Source: Rhizomys pruinosus (taxonomy: Eukaryota; Chordata; Mammalia; Rodentia; Spalacidae). Taken from it: a stretch of 64,000 bases of DNA. Where the stretch lies: NCBI GenBank assembly GCA_009823505.1, contig VZQC01013826.1, positions 374,969 through 438,968 of the forward strand, given 5' to 3'. A program made the translations under genes and the position numbers. Shown here one piece after another: positions 33,442 through 45,061 of the stretch. The notes beneath the pieces were generated by a model. That model was not told the DNA's origin and did not search any database. It saw nothing but the letters and a program-made list of their open reading frames with translations. The stretch's first letter is position 1. Every line of letters starts with the position of its first letter.

Positions 33442-34150
33442 TTCTCCATTTTGATGCTCCAATATCTTCCATAGTCAAAGAGCACCATCTCGACTCAGAT
33501 GCCTGTATCTCCACAGCATCTTCGCATGGGCCACCAGTTTCTTCTCAATCATGATTTCAATAAGGCTGAAGACTGATCTTATCATTAGGGAGCTAAAAAG
33601 GAAAGGCCAGGCACCTTCCAACGAAAAGAGAACAGTACTTCTCAAGGTTTCAAATCCATCCCAGAGTTGAAAAACATCCCCCAAATAATTCTGTGGGGGT
33701 TCTAGCTCTTCCTGGTCTGGACTGGTACATGACCAACTTTTCTCATTCAGCCTGATTTCTTCTATGAACTTTTCTTCATCATCTATGTCTAAGTCAGAGT
33801 GCAGCAGTTGCTCAGGTTGAATTTCCCACAAACTCCTTCCACAGAGGCCAGCTATCAGGGGCTCTGATAGCTGGCAGTGTGCATATTGGCATGTTGACTG
33901 ACTACTAGATTAACCGTCCTTACAGTGACATTAGTTTTAATTTCAACAACCACAGGAAATCTGATGATATGGTTCAACATATAGATCAGAGTATGGGAAC
34001 CTCAAAATCCTTCCTCTGCCCAATTGGCTGGACCCTAATACTGTATTGTCCACTCGGGAGTCCATTCATTGTCTTTCAATCAGCTATTATAAGGCCCACC
34101 ATTTTCACTGGGCCTCCCAGTCCTCATAGACTTCAGTTCCCAGATGTTTC

Positions 34151-34808
34151 TTTTTTCTTCTTTTTTTATTATTTGATTTTTTTAACAATAAGTAATAAGT
34201 AGTGAATATAAGCATCCTTCATGTAAAACCAATTTGAAAGCAGCTATGCCCAAACCCACACAGCCCAAGGCTCCCACCATCCAGCTGGAGAGGCTTGTAT
34301 ATACAATCATGTTGATCAAATAAGTGTCCAGTCTATATTGCTGTAGTTTCACCATTCACCCCAATCGCATGCCCCCTCTTCCGCAGATTGTTCCCTAGGC
34401 TTAGAAAAGGGGCACAAGTGGGCGAGAAGCAAAACAGTCTACTTTCTCTGGAGATGTCGTTTTGGACTCTGATCAGCTCAGGCTGTTTCCTTTCATGGGT
34501 TGACAGTTTATCCAGGAATAACCTTTCAATCCTACTAAGGAAGCACAAGCAATTAGATACATAGGTATTTAAACAGTACTAATTATTATGATAGGTTATG
34601 TTGGTATAGACACAGATGTTTGGATGGTCTGCTAATCCATGAACTATAGTTTTTCTGTAAAAGATGACAAGGTCTTACTGTGGCTTATAACATCTCTAAC
34701 CACTAGAGGACATAAGATTGTGGCATCAGCCATGAATTATTCCTCCAAGGAGAGAGCTACTAGCCAATTATATTTGGGATATACAGACATGTGGCTGCCA
34801 CTGCTGCA
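34151..34808 (-). mobile_element. R3, L1-like 3' end (minus), copy 2
   Basis: It is 658 bp, begins with a T-rich stretch and is flanked by CCCAGATGTTTC (34,139-34,150) and CCCAGATGTTTT (34,809-34,820). It shares about 430 bp with 29,300-29,761 (AGGCTTGTATATACAATCATG, GGGGCACAAGTGGG). Confidence 0.75.
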
Positions 34809-35284
34809 CCCAGATGTTTTCATCCAATAGCAGGAGTAATGATCCTGATCAGTTAAGGGGAAGTGAAGTCTAAGAAGTCCTCCAGCATTTCCACTATAAC
34901 CTTCCTGGACCTGACACCATGTCTATATGGACATTGCTTCATGTCTGTTGTAGATGGGAGTAGCTAAACAAAGGTTGGGGATTTTCTTCAGACTCGTTTG
35001 GGGTTCCGCACCATTGGCTTTTCTGGATAGGTATATTATAAAAGCTTTAGCCCAGACATGTTAGGGTTCCTACAGTAATGTTAAAGTATCATTCCTATCA
35101 GACAATGTCATTCTTCCTAATAATTAATGTCTTAAGAAACCAAACCCTGGCATCAGGACAGGGGAACCTTGTTTCAGAAGAGGGCTCTAAGAAGTCCGGT
35201 TCCCTGGCCTCTGAGGGCCAGTGATCCTGTGGATTTGTTCCCTCACAAACATAACAAGAGGAGCTGTTTAAAGAATATGCTATA

Positions 35285-35508
35285 GAGGCAAGAGAGCTGG
35301 TTCAGAGGTTACGACACTGCCTATGTATGCAGAGAACCCAGGTTTGGTTTCCATTCTTCTCCTGACCAACCACTAACAATAATCTGTAACTCTGGTTCAA
35401 GAGGATTTGATCTCCATAGGCATTGCATGCATAGGTGCACTTACATGTATGTAAAACCCTCGCACCCATAAACTAGAAATAAATTTTTAAAATTAAAAGA
35501 GCTTTTTT
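35285..35508 (+). mobile_element. Old B2 SINE shared by ERV-R copies
   Basis: Same insertion as at 25,878 and 46,155: GAGGCAAGAGAGCTGGTTCA start, GGCATTGCATGCATAGGTGC body and an A-rich tail. Confidence 0.8.
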
Positions 35509-35764
35509 AATCAAGAATATGTTACATATAGTTTCTGCCATTTGGGGCAGTAGTGGAATCAGAGACCTTGCTTCTCTTCCTCTCCTCATAAAAGGAATGG
35601 AAAATGTGAAGTGTTGAGGCATTGTGGGAAACGCTGACCCTTTGGATGTACAGCACAGTCCCAGGGTCCAGGCCCCGGCCATGGATGACTAAACTCACCT
35701 CATAACCCCTTTGCCATTTTTCCTCAGTGGGTGTAAAACAGTGAAGTTAATGGGGTTGCAGGCT

Positions 35765-36352
35765 CTAATGGGCAGTCTGGGGCAGACACACCTTTTGGAG
35801 GAGTGCAGTTTTGTCTTCATCCAGCCAGGTGGCCCAGGACACGAAAGACCAGTAGGGACAGAAGTAGTGCTCTCGGGAGGAGCACAGCGGGTTTCTGTGG
35901 TTACATCTTGGGCACATGTACTTATCAGCAAACATATATTCCTGCTCCCAGGATAAGCTTCCACAGGTAAGTTGATAGGGTCCATGGTTGGCAATAGCTG
36001 CACAGGTGTCAAAGATAAGAGATACTGGTCGTTGGGGGTTGGTGAGTAGGGTTCTGGTAATCAGGCTGCCTTTACTGTGGCGGCTTCGTACCTCCAGCCA
36101 ATCCTCAGTGGGGGGAAATTCGGGGTTAAAACAGATGTGTTGATTGCCATGTTGACATATGGAATAGGTAGTTTTGTTATGCTCACAACTTCCTATGATC
36201 TTGCCTAGGCAGGAGAATCGGGCAAGGTAAACAAAGGTTTTAACTACACCATGATCAAGTTGAGTGTTATGAGCACAGAACTCACAAGGGAGTGGCTTCG
36301 AAACTACAGAAGAGGGCCAAATGAGCAGAAACAGGTAACAAAACTTATACAT
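35765..36352 (-). pseudogene. ERV-R copy II env, N-terminal SU, 195 codons open
   Basis: Uninterrupted minus frame beginning MYKFCYLFLLIW (a hydrophobic signal peptide). It continues through KTTYSICQHGNQ, LEVRSRHSKGSLITRTLLTN, SLIFDTCAAIA and a Cys-rich stretch ending near CLPQTAH. Seventeen or so Cys residues suggest an SU domain. It matches the ERV3/HERV-R class of class I Env in block order. The frame then stops at 35,765, so only the SU N-terminal half could be translated. The orthologous frames are open for 174 codons in copy I and broken in copy III. Confidence 0.75.
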
Positions 36353-37396
36353 TCTACCCAGAAAATGTAAATATGCTAATCAGAAACCTCTGGCTACGGG
36401 TCTAATCAGCAGCGACAGCTGAAAGCAAGCCTATGGCAAACTTTAGGGCTAGAAGCCAGCAACAGACAGAAGCCGGGAGCAACAATGGACTGCAGGCAAG
36501 TTATAAAAGTCAAGAGCAGTTCATGTGTTCTTAACGTGAGCAGCTCATCAATTCTGGAGGCTTCCACCATGAACTGATGGGTCAGCTTCCAAGAAGACCA
36601 AAGCAGAGACTTTGGCTTCCTGTGCCGCTGGGTCCCATGCAGCGTGATTTCTTCAGATGGTCAGCTTAGACAATGCTGAGGGATCGGCAACAACCTCCCA
36701 GTCATGGAAATCCAACTTCAACCTGCAATGGTGGATCCAGGGAATCACCTCAGCGACTTGAACTGCAGTAAGAGAGGATAAAACATCAGAAAATAGACCT
36801 CTCTGTAGAGGCCGTAAGGCCTGCACGCTCCATTCCTCTACCGGTCACCCATCCCCTGCTTAAGGGCATGGACGTGGGTCATCTGGCTAACAGGAAATTG
36901 TTCTTTGAAACAACGACATGTGGTGACCAGAGGGAGCCCAGGGTCCACATCTGCTACCTTAGAATGATGTTACCCAGTTCTTTGATTCTTCCATTATGCC
37001 CCTAACTATATGTGGAGACCACCCATAAGGGGAAAATCCTTTATCTATTTGGAATAAATCTAAGTCATAGTAAAGATATGGCCAAATGCTGGTCCTGGCT
37101 TGAGTGGGTCTCTTTATACAATGTGCTAGGTTGCAGTTTTAGAGGTTGGTTCATGCACTACACTTTTCCAGAACTCGGTACCTTGTGCAACTTCCAAGTA
37201 ATTTTGACCCCTTTAGCCATCAACTGCACCAACTCGGAAACAAAAGACAGCCAGTTATCTGATGCTAGAGTAATAGGAACTCTAAATTAAGGCATTGTTT
37301 CTTTCAGGAGAGTCTACCTACTTCATGAGAAGCTTCTACCTAGTCGGAGAAGATACATAGAAAAACCAACAGGCTCAATAAGTTAACAAACAAGTT

Positions 37397-37676
37397 TTCT
37401 TTTTCTTTTTTTTTTTTTTTTTTTAATCTTTTTGAGACAGGGTCTCCCTGTAGCCCCAGCTGTTCTGGAACTCACTCCCTCCGTAGACCAGGCTGGCCTT
37501 GAACTCACAGAGATCCACCTGCCTCTTGCCTCCCAAATGCTAGGATTAAAGGCATGTGCCACCACACCCAGCTTAGAGGCAGTTCTTAGCCACCATGTGG
37601 GTGCTGGGAATCAAACCCCGGTCCTCTGGAAGAGCAGTCAGTGCTCTTAACCGCTGAGCCATCTCTCCAGCCCCAT
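37397..37676 (-). mobile_element. B1 (minus) followed by a truncated B2 (minus)
   Basis: 37,397-37,573 is a T run plus reverse-complement B1 ending GCCACCACACCCAGC. 37,577-37,676 is the 5' half of B2 in reverse (CACCATGTGGGTGCTGGGAA ... GCCATCTCTCCAGCCCC). Integrase sequence resumes at 37,677. Confidence 0.9.
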
Positions 37677-37838
37677 AAACAAATTTTCAAACAGGGCTCT
37701 TCCAACCCTTTGTAGCCGTGAGGGAACTTTAGTTTCCTGACATGGGTTGTTCTGGTCATAAGTTTCACCCGTTCAAACATACATGGAGCTACACTGAAGA
37801 GCTAGGGACAGAAATATCTTTATTTAAAGCAGTTTCCA

Positions 37839-37965
37839 CGCTGGCCTGGTGGAGCATGCCTTTAATCCCAGCACTCAAGAGGCAGAGGTAGGCAGATCTC
37901 TCTGAGTTCCAGGCTGGGTGGGTCTACAGGGAGACATTGTTTCCAAAAAACCAAAAAAAAAAAAA
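37839..37965 (+). mobile_element. B1 SINE with target duplication
   Basis: Flanked by AAAGCAGTTTCCA (37,826-37,838) and AAGCAGTTCCCA (37,966-37,977); it has the CAGCACTCAAGAGGCAGAGG body and a long A tail. Confidence 0.9.
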
Positions 37966-38332
37966 AAGCAGTTCCCAAGGCTGTTTGGCCAATACACATT
38001 TCTTGAATTGTCTGATAAAGACGGAGACTTTGGTCTTAGATTAGACCATCCTCAGAACTTCACCATCCACCTGGAGATCATTTCCATCCTCAGTCTTAAG
38101 CCATGCAGCCTCTTCTTGGAACAGTTAGGGTCCCATTCAGCTAAAGAGCTAGGGAACAATACCTTAGCTGGAGCTACTGATTCTATCAGCATCTGGAGAC
38201 TGCAAGCTTTGCCTTTCCAACTGCCTATAGTTGCCATGAGCCACTGCTCTGCTTCTCTTTTGATGTCCCCAACAATCTGTGAGGGTCACCCCTGTGGGGA
38301 CCTACATAGCATGTAGAAGCTTGAGGATTTCT

Positions 38333-38770
38333 GCCGGGTGTGGTGGTGCACGCCTTTAATCCTGGCACTTGGGAGGCAGAGGCAGGCGGATCTTTGTGAG
38401 TTCAAGGCCAGCCTGGTCTACAGAGTGAGTTCCAGGCCAGCTGGGGCTACAGGGAGACCCTGTCTTGAAAAGACCCCCAAAAAAGGCTGGAGGGATGGCC
38501 TAGCGGTTAAGAGCGACGACCGCTCTTGCAGAGGACCCGGGTTCGATCCCCAGCACCCACATGGCGGCTGAGAACCGTCTGTGACTCCGGTTCCAGGAGA
38601 ACTCCAGTTCCAGGGGAATCTGAGACCGTCTTCTGACCTCCGCGGCATCGCACGACACGGGTGCGCAGACCTGCATGCAGACAATACATTCATACACATA
38701 AAAATAAATAAATAAATAAATAAAAATAAAAAAAAAGAAAAGACCCCCCAAAAAAAGACCCCCCAAAAAA
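38333..38770 (+). mobile_element. B1 SINE with a B2 nested in its tail
   Basis: B1 (38,333 to about 38,484) and young CpG-rich B2 (38,485-38,735) are followed by a repeated AAAAAGACCCCCC tail. The pair is flanked by perfect AGAAGCTTGAGGATTTCT at 38,315-38,332 and 38,771-38,788; the B1 tail word is duplicated around the B2. Confidence 0.95.
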
Positions 38771-39289
38771 AGAAGCTTGAGGATTTCTCTACCTCACCTC
38801 ACTTTATGTCCATTCACCCTGAGTTTATTTGTCCTTTCTCTTTGTTTTATTTTATTTTATTTTATTTATTTTTTATGTGTATGAATGTACTGTCTGCATG
38901 TGGGTTTGTGCACCCATGTCGTGCAATGCTGCGGAGGTCAGAAGAGAGTGTCGGATTCCCCTGGAACTGGAGTTAAAGACAGTTCTCAGCCGCCATGTGG
39001 GTGCTGGGGATTGAACCTGGGTCCTCTGCAAGAGCAGTCGGTGCTCTAACCGCTAGGCTATCTCTCCAGCTCCATTGTCCTTTCTCTTTGTACAAAGCCC
39101 CATGTACATAGAGGATGATGGAGGTATATTGAGAGTCTGTGTATGCGTTCACTCGTAACTCTGCTGCTAAAATGGAGTCCCTCGTTAATGGGATAAGTGC
39201 TTCCTTTTGTTCTGAGGTTATCTTTGGAAGGGAGCTCTGTGTCAATCATATAGTTCAAATTCTCCTTCCCTTTAAATGCTGCTGTCCTA
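38771..39289 (-). pseudogene. ERV-R copy II pol: RNase H
   Basis: A minus frame within 38,973-39,245 shows an RNase H segment (AAELRVNAYTDSQYTSIILY, then HGALYKEKG), including the NVYTDSRYA-like strand that carries a catalytic Asp in gammaretroviral RNase H. It is interrupted by a B2 at 38,846-39,074. The homologous stretch in copy I (28,400-28,570) is more decayed. Confidence 0.75.
38846..39074 (-). mobile_element. B2 SINE (minus) with 17-bp target duplication
   Basis: Flanked by perfect TTGTCCTTTCTCTTTGT at 38,829-38,845 and 39,075-39,091. It has a repeated TTTTA tail. Confidence 0.95.
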
Positions 39290-40030
39290 TGTGAAGTACT
39301 GAATATCAGAATCCTTAAGTGACTGGACTGTCAAGTCAGGCTGACTGTAAAACCAACCTTTATAATCATTAAGGCTAGCACTGCATGAGACTTTCAGACT
39401 GTCAGTTCTCATCCCATAGTCTGTTTGAAAGCACAGCTATGGCTACGAGTGCTTGTAAACAGGGTGTCAGCCCCAGCAACAGATCCAGTTCTTTGATGTC
39501 ATGATCCTAGCATCTAAGATAGGAATACCCACTGCAGGGCCTGTGTGCTCACATAAAAAGGAAGGCTTTGGTGTATCTGGGATCTCCAAATCCAGGGGGT
39601 TTTGGGTCTGTTCCATCTTTTGAAGCCTGGTTTTGGGGTCTTTCCCATAGTAATAGCACCTTGTCTCCCCACTTTGTAGCCTCATAAAGGGATTTAGAAA
39701 TAACAGAAAAGTTGGGTATACAAATTCTCCAAAAGCCAAATGCCCTAGGAATTCCTTAACGTGGTGTCCAGTTGAAGGCGATGGGATGGAACATGTAGTC
39801 TGCTTCTTCTGTGGGCTGAGTTAATGCTGCCCTGAGACAAATGAAACCTGGGGTGCCTAATGTTTTCTTGGTGGATCTGATTCTTTGAAACCTTGTAACC
39901 TGCTTTCATGGGAGGGTGAGGAGTAACTCCCCCCCACCTCCCCCATAAGGTACTCTGTTTTTGCTCAGCCAATAGTAGGTTGGCCATTGTCCCTTATGAC
40001 AATTTTCAGGAATATAGCCTTAAAAATCAA
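39290..40030 (-). pseudogene. ERV-R copy II pol: RT connection and palm remnants
   Basis: 39,467-39,739 matches the RT connection of unit 0 at DNA and protein level. 39,745-39,987 contains the AGYKVSKNQ and HPRFHLSQG blocks equivalent to the RT segment after YVDD. Frames are broken. The provirus ends here; the protease, gag, 5' LTR and F of this unit are missing and X copy 4 follows after a B1. Confidence 0.7.
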
Positions 40031-40036
40031 AGAAAT

Positions 40037-40188
40037 GGGCTAGGCATGGTTGTTCATGCCTTTAATCCCAGCACTCAGGAAGCAAAGGCAGGTGGATCTC
40101 TGTGAGTTCAAGGCCAGCCTGGTCTACATAGTGAGTTCTAAGATAGCTGGGGCTGCAGGGAGACCCTATCTCAAAAAGACAGGAAAAA
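40037..40188 (+). mobile_element. B1 SINE
   Basis: It has the body CCTTTAATCCCAGCACTCAG and an A-rich tail, with imperfect AAATCAAAGA / AAGTCAAAGA repeats at its sides. It lies at the junction between ERV-R copy II and the next unit. Confidence 0.9.
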
Positions 40189-40235
40189 AAAAGTCAAAGA
40201 GCAGACTCTCAGGCACCAAGCAGACAGACAGAACT

Positions 40236-40237
<2 letters not shown>

Positions 40238-40288
<51 letters not shown>
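40238..40288 (+). repeat. (CT)n microsatellite
   Basis: About 25 CT repeats at the start of X copy 4, at the same place as the CT tract at 14,376. Confidence 0.95.
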
Positions 40289-40291
<3 letters not shown>

Positions 40292-41266
40292 CCTTCTCCT
40301 CTCTGTCTCTCTTTTTCTCTTTTTCTCTCCTCCCCTCGCTGTGTCTGTTTCTACCCTCCCCACTCTCTGAAAAGAGGAGAACTGCACAAAGTTCCCAGAC
40401 TTCAGCCTACTTGGGCCTCAGCTGCCTTCTCAGGGTCCCCAGCTTGGAGAAGGATGTCTGTCTGTGCTAGGAGCCAGCCACAAAAACATTCAACCCTGTG
40501 GAAGCCAGAGTGCTCCTAAGATAGAGAAAGCTCATTGCTGAGACCTGATTGCAAGGCCCTTATTTCACCAGATCCTCATCCTCCAGGTAAGGAGATCAAT
40601 GTCCAGAAAAAGGCCCGGTTGACATCCCTCCTCCCCAGACCACACACAGAGATAGGCCACACTCACCGGCGTTGTTACAATCTCCCTCCCTGACACAGCC
40701 CAGAGCCAGGGCCTGTCTTCTGCCTTCATTCACTCAAGGCAAACTCCTGTCTGAGTAAAATCTCCCCAGTGCCTCATCCTGAGGCTGTGCAAAGTTATCC
40801 AATCACAGCCTGACACATTCGATGCATATGCCACAAATTGTCTACTACATGACGGCAAAGGCATCCTGACCTGTTCTCCACATCACCTGCTCTGACCCAC
40901 CTGGGACAGGAATCCTGCCTTTCCCAGGCATAGCTTCTCCATAACCAGCCCGATAGTCACCTACTCATTGACTTGGTTATTGAATGGTCTATGGAGGAGA
41001 CAGTGGGTTCTGGAAAGCTCTCCTCAACAGATAAGAGATGAGTGTGTCTACTCATCCCCCTCCTACAGACCCTGGTTTAGGCAGCACCTAAATGCACAGT
41101 GTCAATCTGGGTAGCCCCTTACCCAAGGTTGTGCCTGGTGGGTATGCTGGGTTCTGGATTTTGTCTCACCACTCTGGCCCCAGCATTAGGAACTACCTGT
41201 TCCAAATCCTTATAAATAAAGGCCACACCTTTCCTGCTGAAGCAGGTCATAGAAAGCTAGTGCGAG

Positions 41267-41520
41267 GGGGCTGGAGAGATGGCCTAGCGGTTAAGAGCGC
41301 CGACCGCTCTTACAGAGGACCCGGGTTCGATCCCCAGCACCCACATGGCGGCTGAGAACCGTCTGAAGCTCCAATTCCAGGAGAACTCCAGTTCCAGGGG
41401 AATCCGAGACCCTCTTCTGACCTCCGCAGCATTGCACGACACGGGTGCACAGACTTGCATGCAGACAGTACATTCATACACATACAGAAATAAATAATAA
41501 AAAAATTAATAAAAAAAAAA
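41267..41520 (+). mobile_element. Young B2 SINE with target duplication
   Basis: Flanked by AGAAAGCTAGTGCGAG (41,251-41,266) and AGAAAACTAGTGTGAG (41,521-41,536). CpG sites in the promoter half are intact (TAGCGGTTAAGAGCGCCGAC). Confidence 0.95.
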
Positions 41521-41713
41521 AGAAAACTAGTGTGAGAGAGAAATGCACTCTTTACAAACAGAAATAACAAATCAGCACTCAGAGGAAGAGAGGGCCAAGC
41601 TAGTGTGCCATGGGCCCCATCTCTAAGTGGCTTATGGCCTTTGTCCTCATGCCTGGCCCCACTGGATGAAGAATTCCCACCAAGCCCTTCTCCCTGTGCC
41701 CACCTTGTCTCTT

Positions 41714-42112
41714 GTGTTAAATAGCTTTAGTTGTCAACTTGACACACCTAGAAAGAAGGAACCTCAACTGGGGAATTCCCTCTTCTGACTTGGCCTTGTG
41801 CCCATGTCTGTAGGCATTTTCTTGGTTGTTGAGTGATGTGGGAGGTCCCAGCCCACTGTGGGTAATGCCACCCCTGGGTTTGAGGTCCTGTGTTATATAA
41901 GAAAGCAAGTTGAGGACAGCTCACAGGAGCAAGCCAGTAAGTAGCCTACCCTAACAGGTTTTACTCCACATTTCTGCCTTGATAATCCTGCCTTAGTGTC
42001 CTTCAGTGACAAACTATAACATGGGAGGTCTAAGATAAAATGAGCCCTTACTTCCTCAAGATGGTTTTGATAAGTGTTTTGCCACAATAATTCTGATAAA
42101 ACTAGAACAGCC
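41714..42112 (+). mobile_element. Solo MaLR (ORR1-like) LTR
   Basis: About 399 bp, with TTGTCAACTTGACACACCTA, a TATATAAGAAAGCAAG promoter block and an ACTAGAACA end. The 5-bp word CTCTT lies on both sides (41,709 and 42,113), the target size expected for MaLR. Confidence 0.8.
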
Positions 42113-42750
42113 CTCTTTTTCAAAAGTTCTGAGAAAGTTCCTCCTTCCAGAGGGAAGTGTACCTGGCAAGGGGGTCCAATAGAAGGCTGCCAATTGGCCA
42201 GCTCATAGCTGTTGTCTACCAATGCAAAGAATCTCTGGAACCCTGTGTTCCAAATCTGTCCAGATATCTGCAGGCTGATGGTACAAGCTTGGAATCCCAA
42301 CACTACCAAAGTAGATGCAGGAGGAACACAGCTCAAGCTGCCTTCCCTGCATAATGATTTTGAAGCCAGCCTGTGCTACATGAGACCCTGTCTCAGAAAC
42401 CAAATGAATAATACCAATCACCAGTGGAAAGGGCGAACTGGGGGGAGCAGGATGTGGGAGAAAGTAGCTTAGGTCTAAGTCACTGTGTGCGATGGGACAA
42501 GCATAGGGACACACTCAGATGTAGCCACAGACCACCTGCAAGCAGGTAGGAGGCCCTGGGAGCAGGCCTCTGGGAGGCCGGGTTTGTAGCCACCTATCAG
42601 GATGGTGTAGTAGGCATTCTGAACATAAAATGGTGTCCCAAGGCTTCCAGGAAGCAGTTTATTTGTACCAGTACAGGCCCTGAGAGTCAATTCTCTAAAC
42701 CAGAGTCTTGAATAAAGAAAAACTAAGATTTTTATAATTTTTGCTTTCTT

Positions 42751-44167
42751 TTTTTTAATTTATATACATTTTTTATCAAATCTAGACCCGTGTCCCCCAC
42801 CCTATCCCCCCACCCCACCAGAGCTCATGCATTCTGCCAAACATGCTTTTCATCTCTTTCTCAGTCTTTCTCAATATTCTCCATGTGGAAGTTGACTGTT
42901 TTGAGCAGAAGTTCACTGTTTCAGTCAGTTCTTTGATGCAGTCCTTTCTGTTGTTGTTGTTGTTGTTTCTGGTATGCATCACTCCCAACTATTGGGACAA
43001 AAGCTCAAGGGCGGACACAAGAAATACTTACAACTTAGGTAATTGGCACTAGCATCCACAGATGAGGGATACCATTCTCATTTTGTTTTCTTGGACTGTG
43101 TTACTTCACTCAGCATGATGTCCTCTAGCCCAGCCATTTTCATGCAATTGTCTGAGTGCATCTTTCTTTTCTGCTGCATAGGAACCTCCATTGTGATATG
43201 TACCACATTTCTCTATCCACTCATCAGTTGAGGGGCACTTGAGGTGTGGTTCCAGCTCCTGCTATTGTGAAGAGAGCTGAAATAAACATGGCCATGCAAG
43301 TATCTCTGTGGTGGGGTGAGTCTGAGGGTACATGCCTAGGAGTGGTATGGCTTGGGTCATGTGGCAATTCATTCCAAGTCTTCCAAGGGTTCTCCACACT
43401 GCTGTCTCCATAGGCTGTATGAGTTTACATTCACCAGCATTTGATGAGTGTCTCCATTTCCCCACAACCTCTCCAGCACTTGGTATCATTTGTTTTCTTG
43501 ATCCTAGCCAGTCTTATTGGAGTAGATGATACCTTAAAGTGGTTGTAATTTGCATTTCATAAATGATTAGTGAGTTGAAATTTTTAAGGTGTTTTCTCAG
43601 CCATCTTGTGTTTCACAAGCCAGCTTGTGAAGTCTCTGTTCAAGCTCTTTGCTCCATCTTTTGATGGTCATTTGTTTTCTTTCTCTTTTTTTTTGAGTAG
43701 TTTTATATATTCTGGGAAATCAATGCTTTGGGTCAGATGGTTTCTGGCGGTGAAGTTGTCCTCCCACTCTGTGGATTCTCTTCACTTCCTTGATTGTTTC
43801 TTTTGATGTACAGAAGCTTTTGAGTTTAATGAGGTCCCATTTGTCAATTGTCGACCTTAATTCTTGTGCAACTGCTGTCTGATTTAGGAAGTCTTTTTCT
43901 ATGCCTATGTCTTGTAGTCTGCTGCCAACTTTTTCCTCTATCGCCTTCAGAGTTTGGGGTTTCACGTTGAGGTCTTTGATCCATCTGGAGTTGACTTTTG
44001 TACAGGGCGAGAGGTAGGGGTTTAATTTCATTCTTCTACAAGTGATGATCCAGTTTTGCCAACACCACTTGCTGAAGATGCTGTCTTTTCTTCATTGTGT
44101 CTTCTTGGCCCCCTTGTCAAATATGAGATGAGATGGCTGAAATTACATGTGCTCAGGTTTGGATCTT
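42751..44167 (-). mobile_element. 5'-truncated L1 (minus), 1.4 kb
   Basis: Flanked by perfect AATTTTTGCTTTCTT (42,736-42,750 and 44,168-44,182). It includes the same L1 3' end as the nested element at 6,509 (CATGCATTCTG, GTTGTTGTTGTTGTTG) and then ORF2 C-terminal sequence ending near the [12 protein letters not shown] block. Stops make it non-functional. Confidence 0.95.
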
Positions 44168-44310
44168 AATTTTTGCTTTCTTATCTCCTATGCATAAAAG
44201 TGTACATTTTGATTGGTATTCAGATACATATTAAGATGATACAAACATAGTTGAAATATTTGGGGAGGGAGAGGTGGTTGGAGCTTGAACAGGAGAGGAC
44301 CAGAAACACA

Positions 44311-44670
44311 TGGTGTATTAGTCATTTTTCTGTTGCTGTGATAAAACACCATGACCAAGGAACTTATAAAAGGAAGAGTTTATTTGAGCTTACGATTGAC
44401 GGTTCCAGGGAATTAGAGTCCATTGTGGTGGGAGGCATGGCGGCTGGAGCTGGAGCAGCATGCCAAGGGTCACATCTTGCAATCAGCACAGGAAGCAGAG
44501 AGAGCAACTGTAGACCATGAGGCTTGTTAAACTCACTAAGCCTGCCTCCAATAACGTACTTCCTCTAGCAAGGCCACACCTTCTAAGACCTCCAAAAACA
44601 GTGCCACCAAATGGAGACAAAATGTCTGAATACTTACAGCCTATGGGGGACACTCATTCAAACCACCACA
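44311..44670 (-). mobile_element. MaLR (MT-like) LTR, minus
   Basis: In the minus direction it starts TGTGGTGGTTTGAATGAG and ends near AATACACCA; on the plus strand GTTGCTGTGATAAAACACCA and AGGCCACACCTTCTAAGAC are typical. It is inserted in U3 of the ERV-R LTR. Confidence 0.8.
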
Positions 44671-45061
44671 CATGGACACAGAGACATCATTCGTAAACTA
44701 TCCTATCACATTCCACCCTTCAATGTTCCCATTCCTTTAGTGTTCAAAGAGCATCATCTTGACTCAGGGGCCTATATTCCCAGAGCACCTTCACAGAGAG
44801 CCACCGTTTTCTTCTCAACCATGACTTCACTAAGGCTGATGACTGATATCATAATTAAGGAAGCAAAGCTAAGCTAAGACTGCAGATCTTCCAACAAATA
44901 AGACTACAGTAATTTTCAGGATATTGAATCCACCCCAAAGTTTGAAAACCCTCCAAATAACTCTTTGGGGGGGTTCCAGCTCTTCTTGGTCTGGACTGGT
45001 ATGTGACCAACTTTTCTCATTCAGGCTGATTTCTAAGACCTTTTCTTCATCATCTATTTCT

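Larger units (their letters stand above)
33475..35764 (-). pseudogene. ERV-R copy II env, TM subunit and C-terminal SU
   Basis: The minus frame 33,475-33,831 (118 codons) ends at a stop 34 bp before the LTR. It includes the CX-type ectodomain tail (LDIDDEEKFIEEIRLNEKSW) and then a hydrophobic segment (FLFSSLMIRSVFSLI) that would be the membrane anchor, and a basic cytoplasmic end. Upstream parts are split by an L1-like insertion (34,151-34,808) and the shared B2, with stops. It resembles ERV3-type TM. Expression as a full Env is impossible. Confidence 0.75.
36353..38332 (-). pseudogene. ERV-R copy II pol: integrase region
   Basis: DNA-level match to 27,000-28,350 of copy I, which carries an integrase core piece. 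A B1/B2 pair and another B1 are inserted. No frame exceeds about 60 codons of retroviral sequence. The region between env start and integrase includes the GAATCACCTCAGCGACTTGAA block shared with 27,300. Confidence 0.65.
40289..42492 (+). repeat. Unit segment X, copy 4
   Basis: It has X landmarks GAGGAGAACTGCACAAAG, ACTCCTGTCTGAGTAAAAT at 40,744 and CTCTGACCCACCTGGGACAG at about 40,891. It has acquired a young B2 (41,267-41,520) and a MaLR LTR (41,714-42,112). It ends at the ERV-R LTR. No S segment precedes it. Confidence 0.8.
42493..44710 (-). mobile_element. ERV-R 3' LTR, copy III, split by an L1 and a MaLR LTR
   Basis: U5/R side at 42,493-42,750 keeps the AATAAA signal (TTTATT at about 42,659) and the TATA stretch (TTTTATAATTTTTG at 42,729-42,743), about 75 bp apart. 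U3 resumes at 44,168-44,310 and 44,671-44,710, ending CCTATCACA before env. Without the insertions the LTR is about 440 bp. Confidence 0.65.

Noticed and set aside
38485..38560. tRNA-like sequence with A- and B-box
   Set aside because: It is the tRNA-derived head of a B2 SINE with an A-rich tail and target repeats, not a tRNA gene; the same holds for all other B2 copies and ID remnants.
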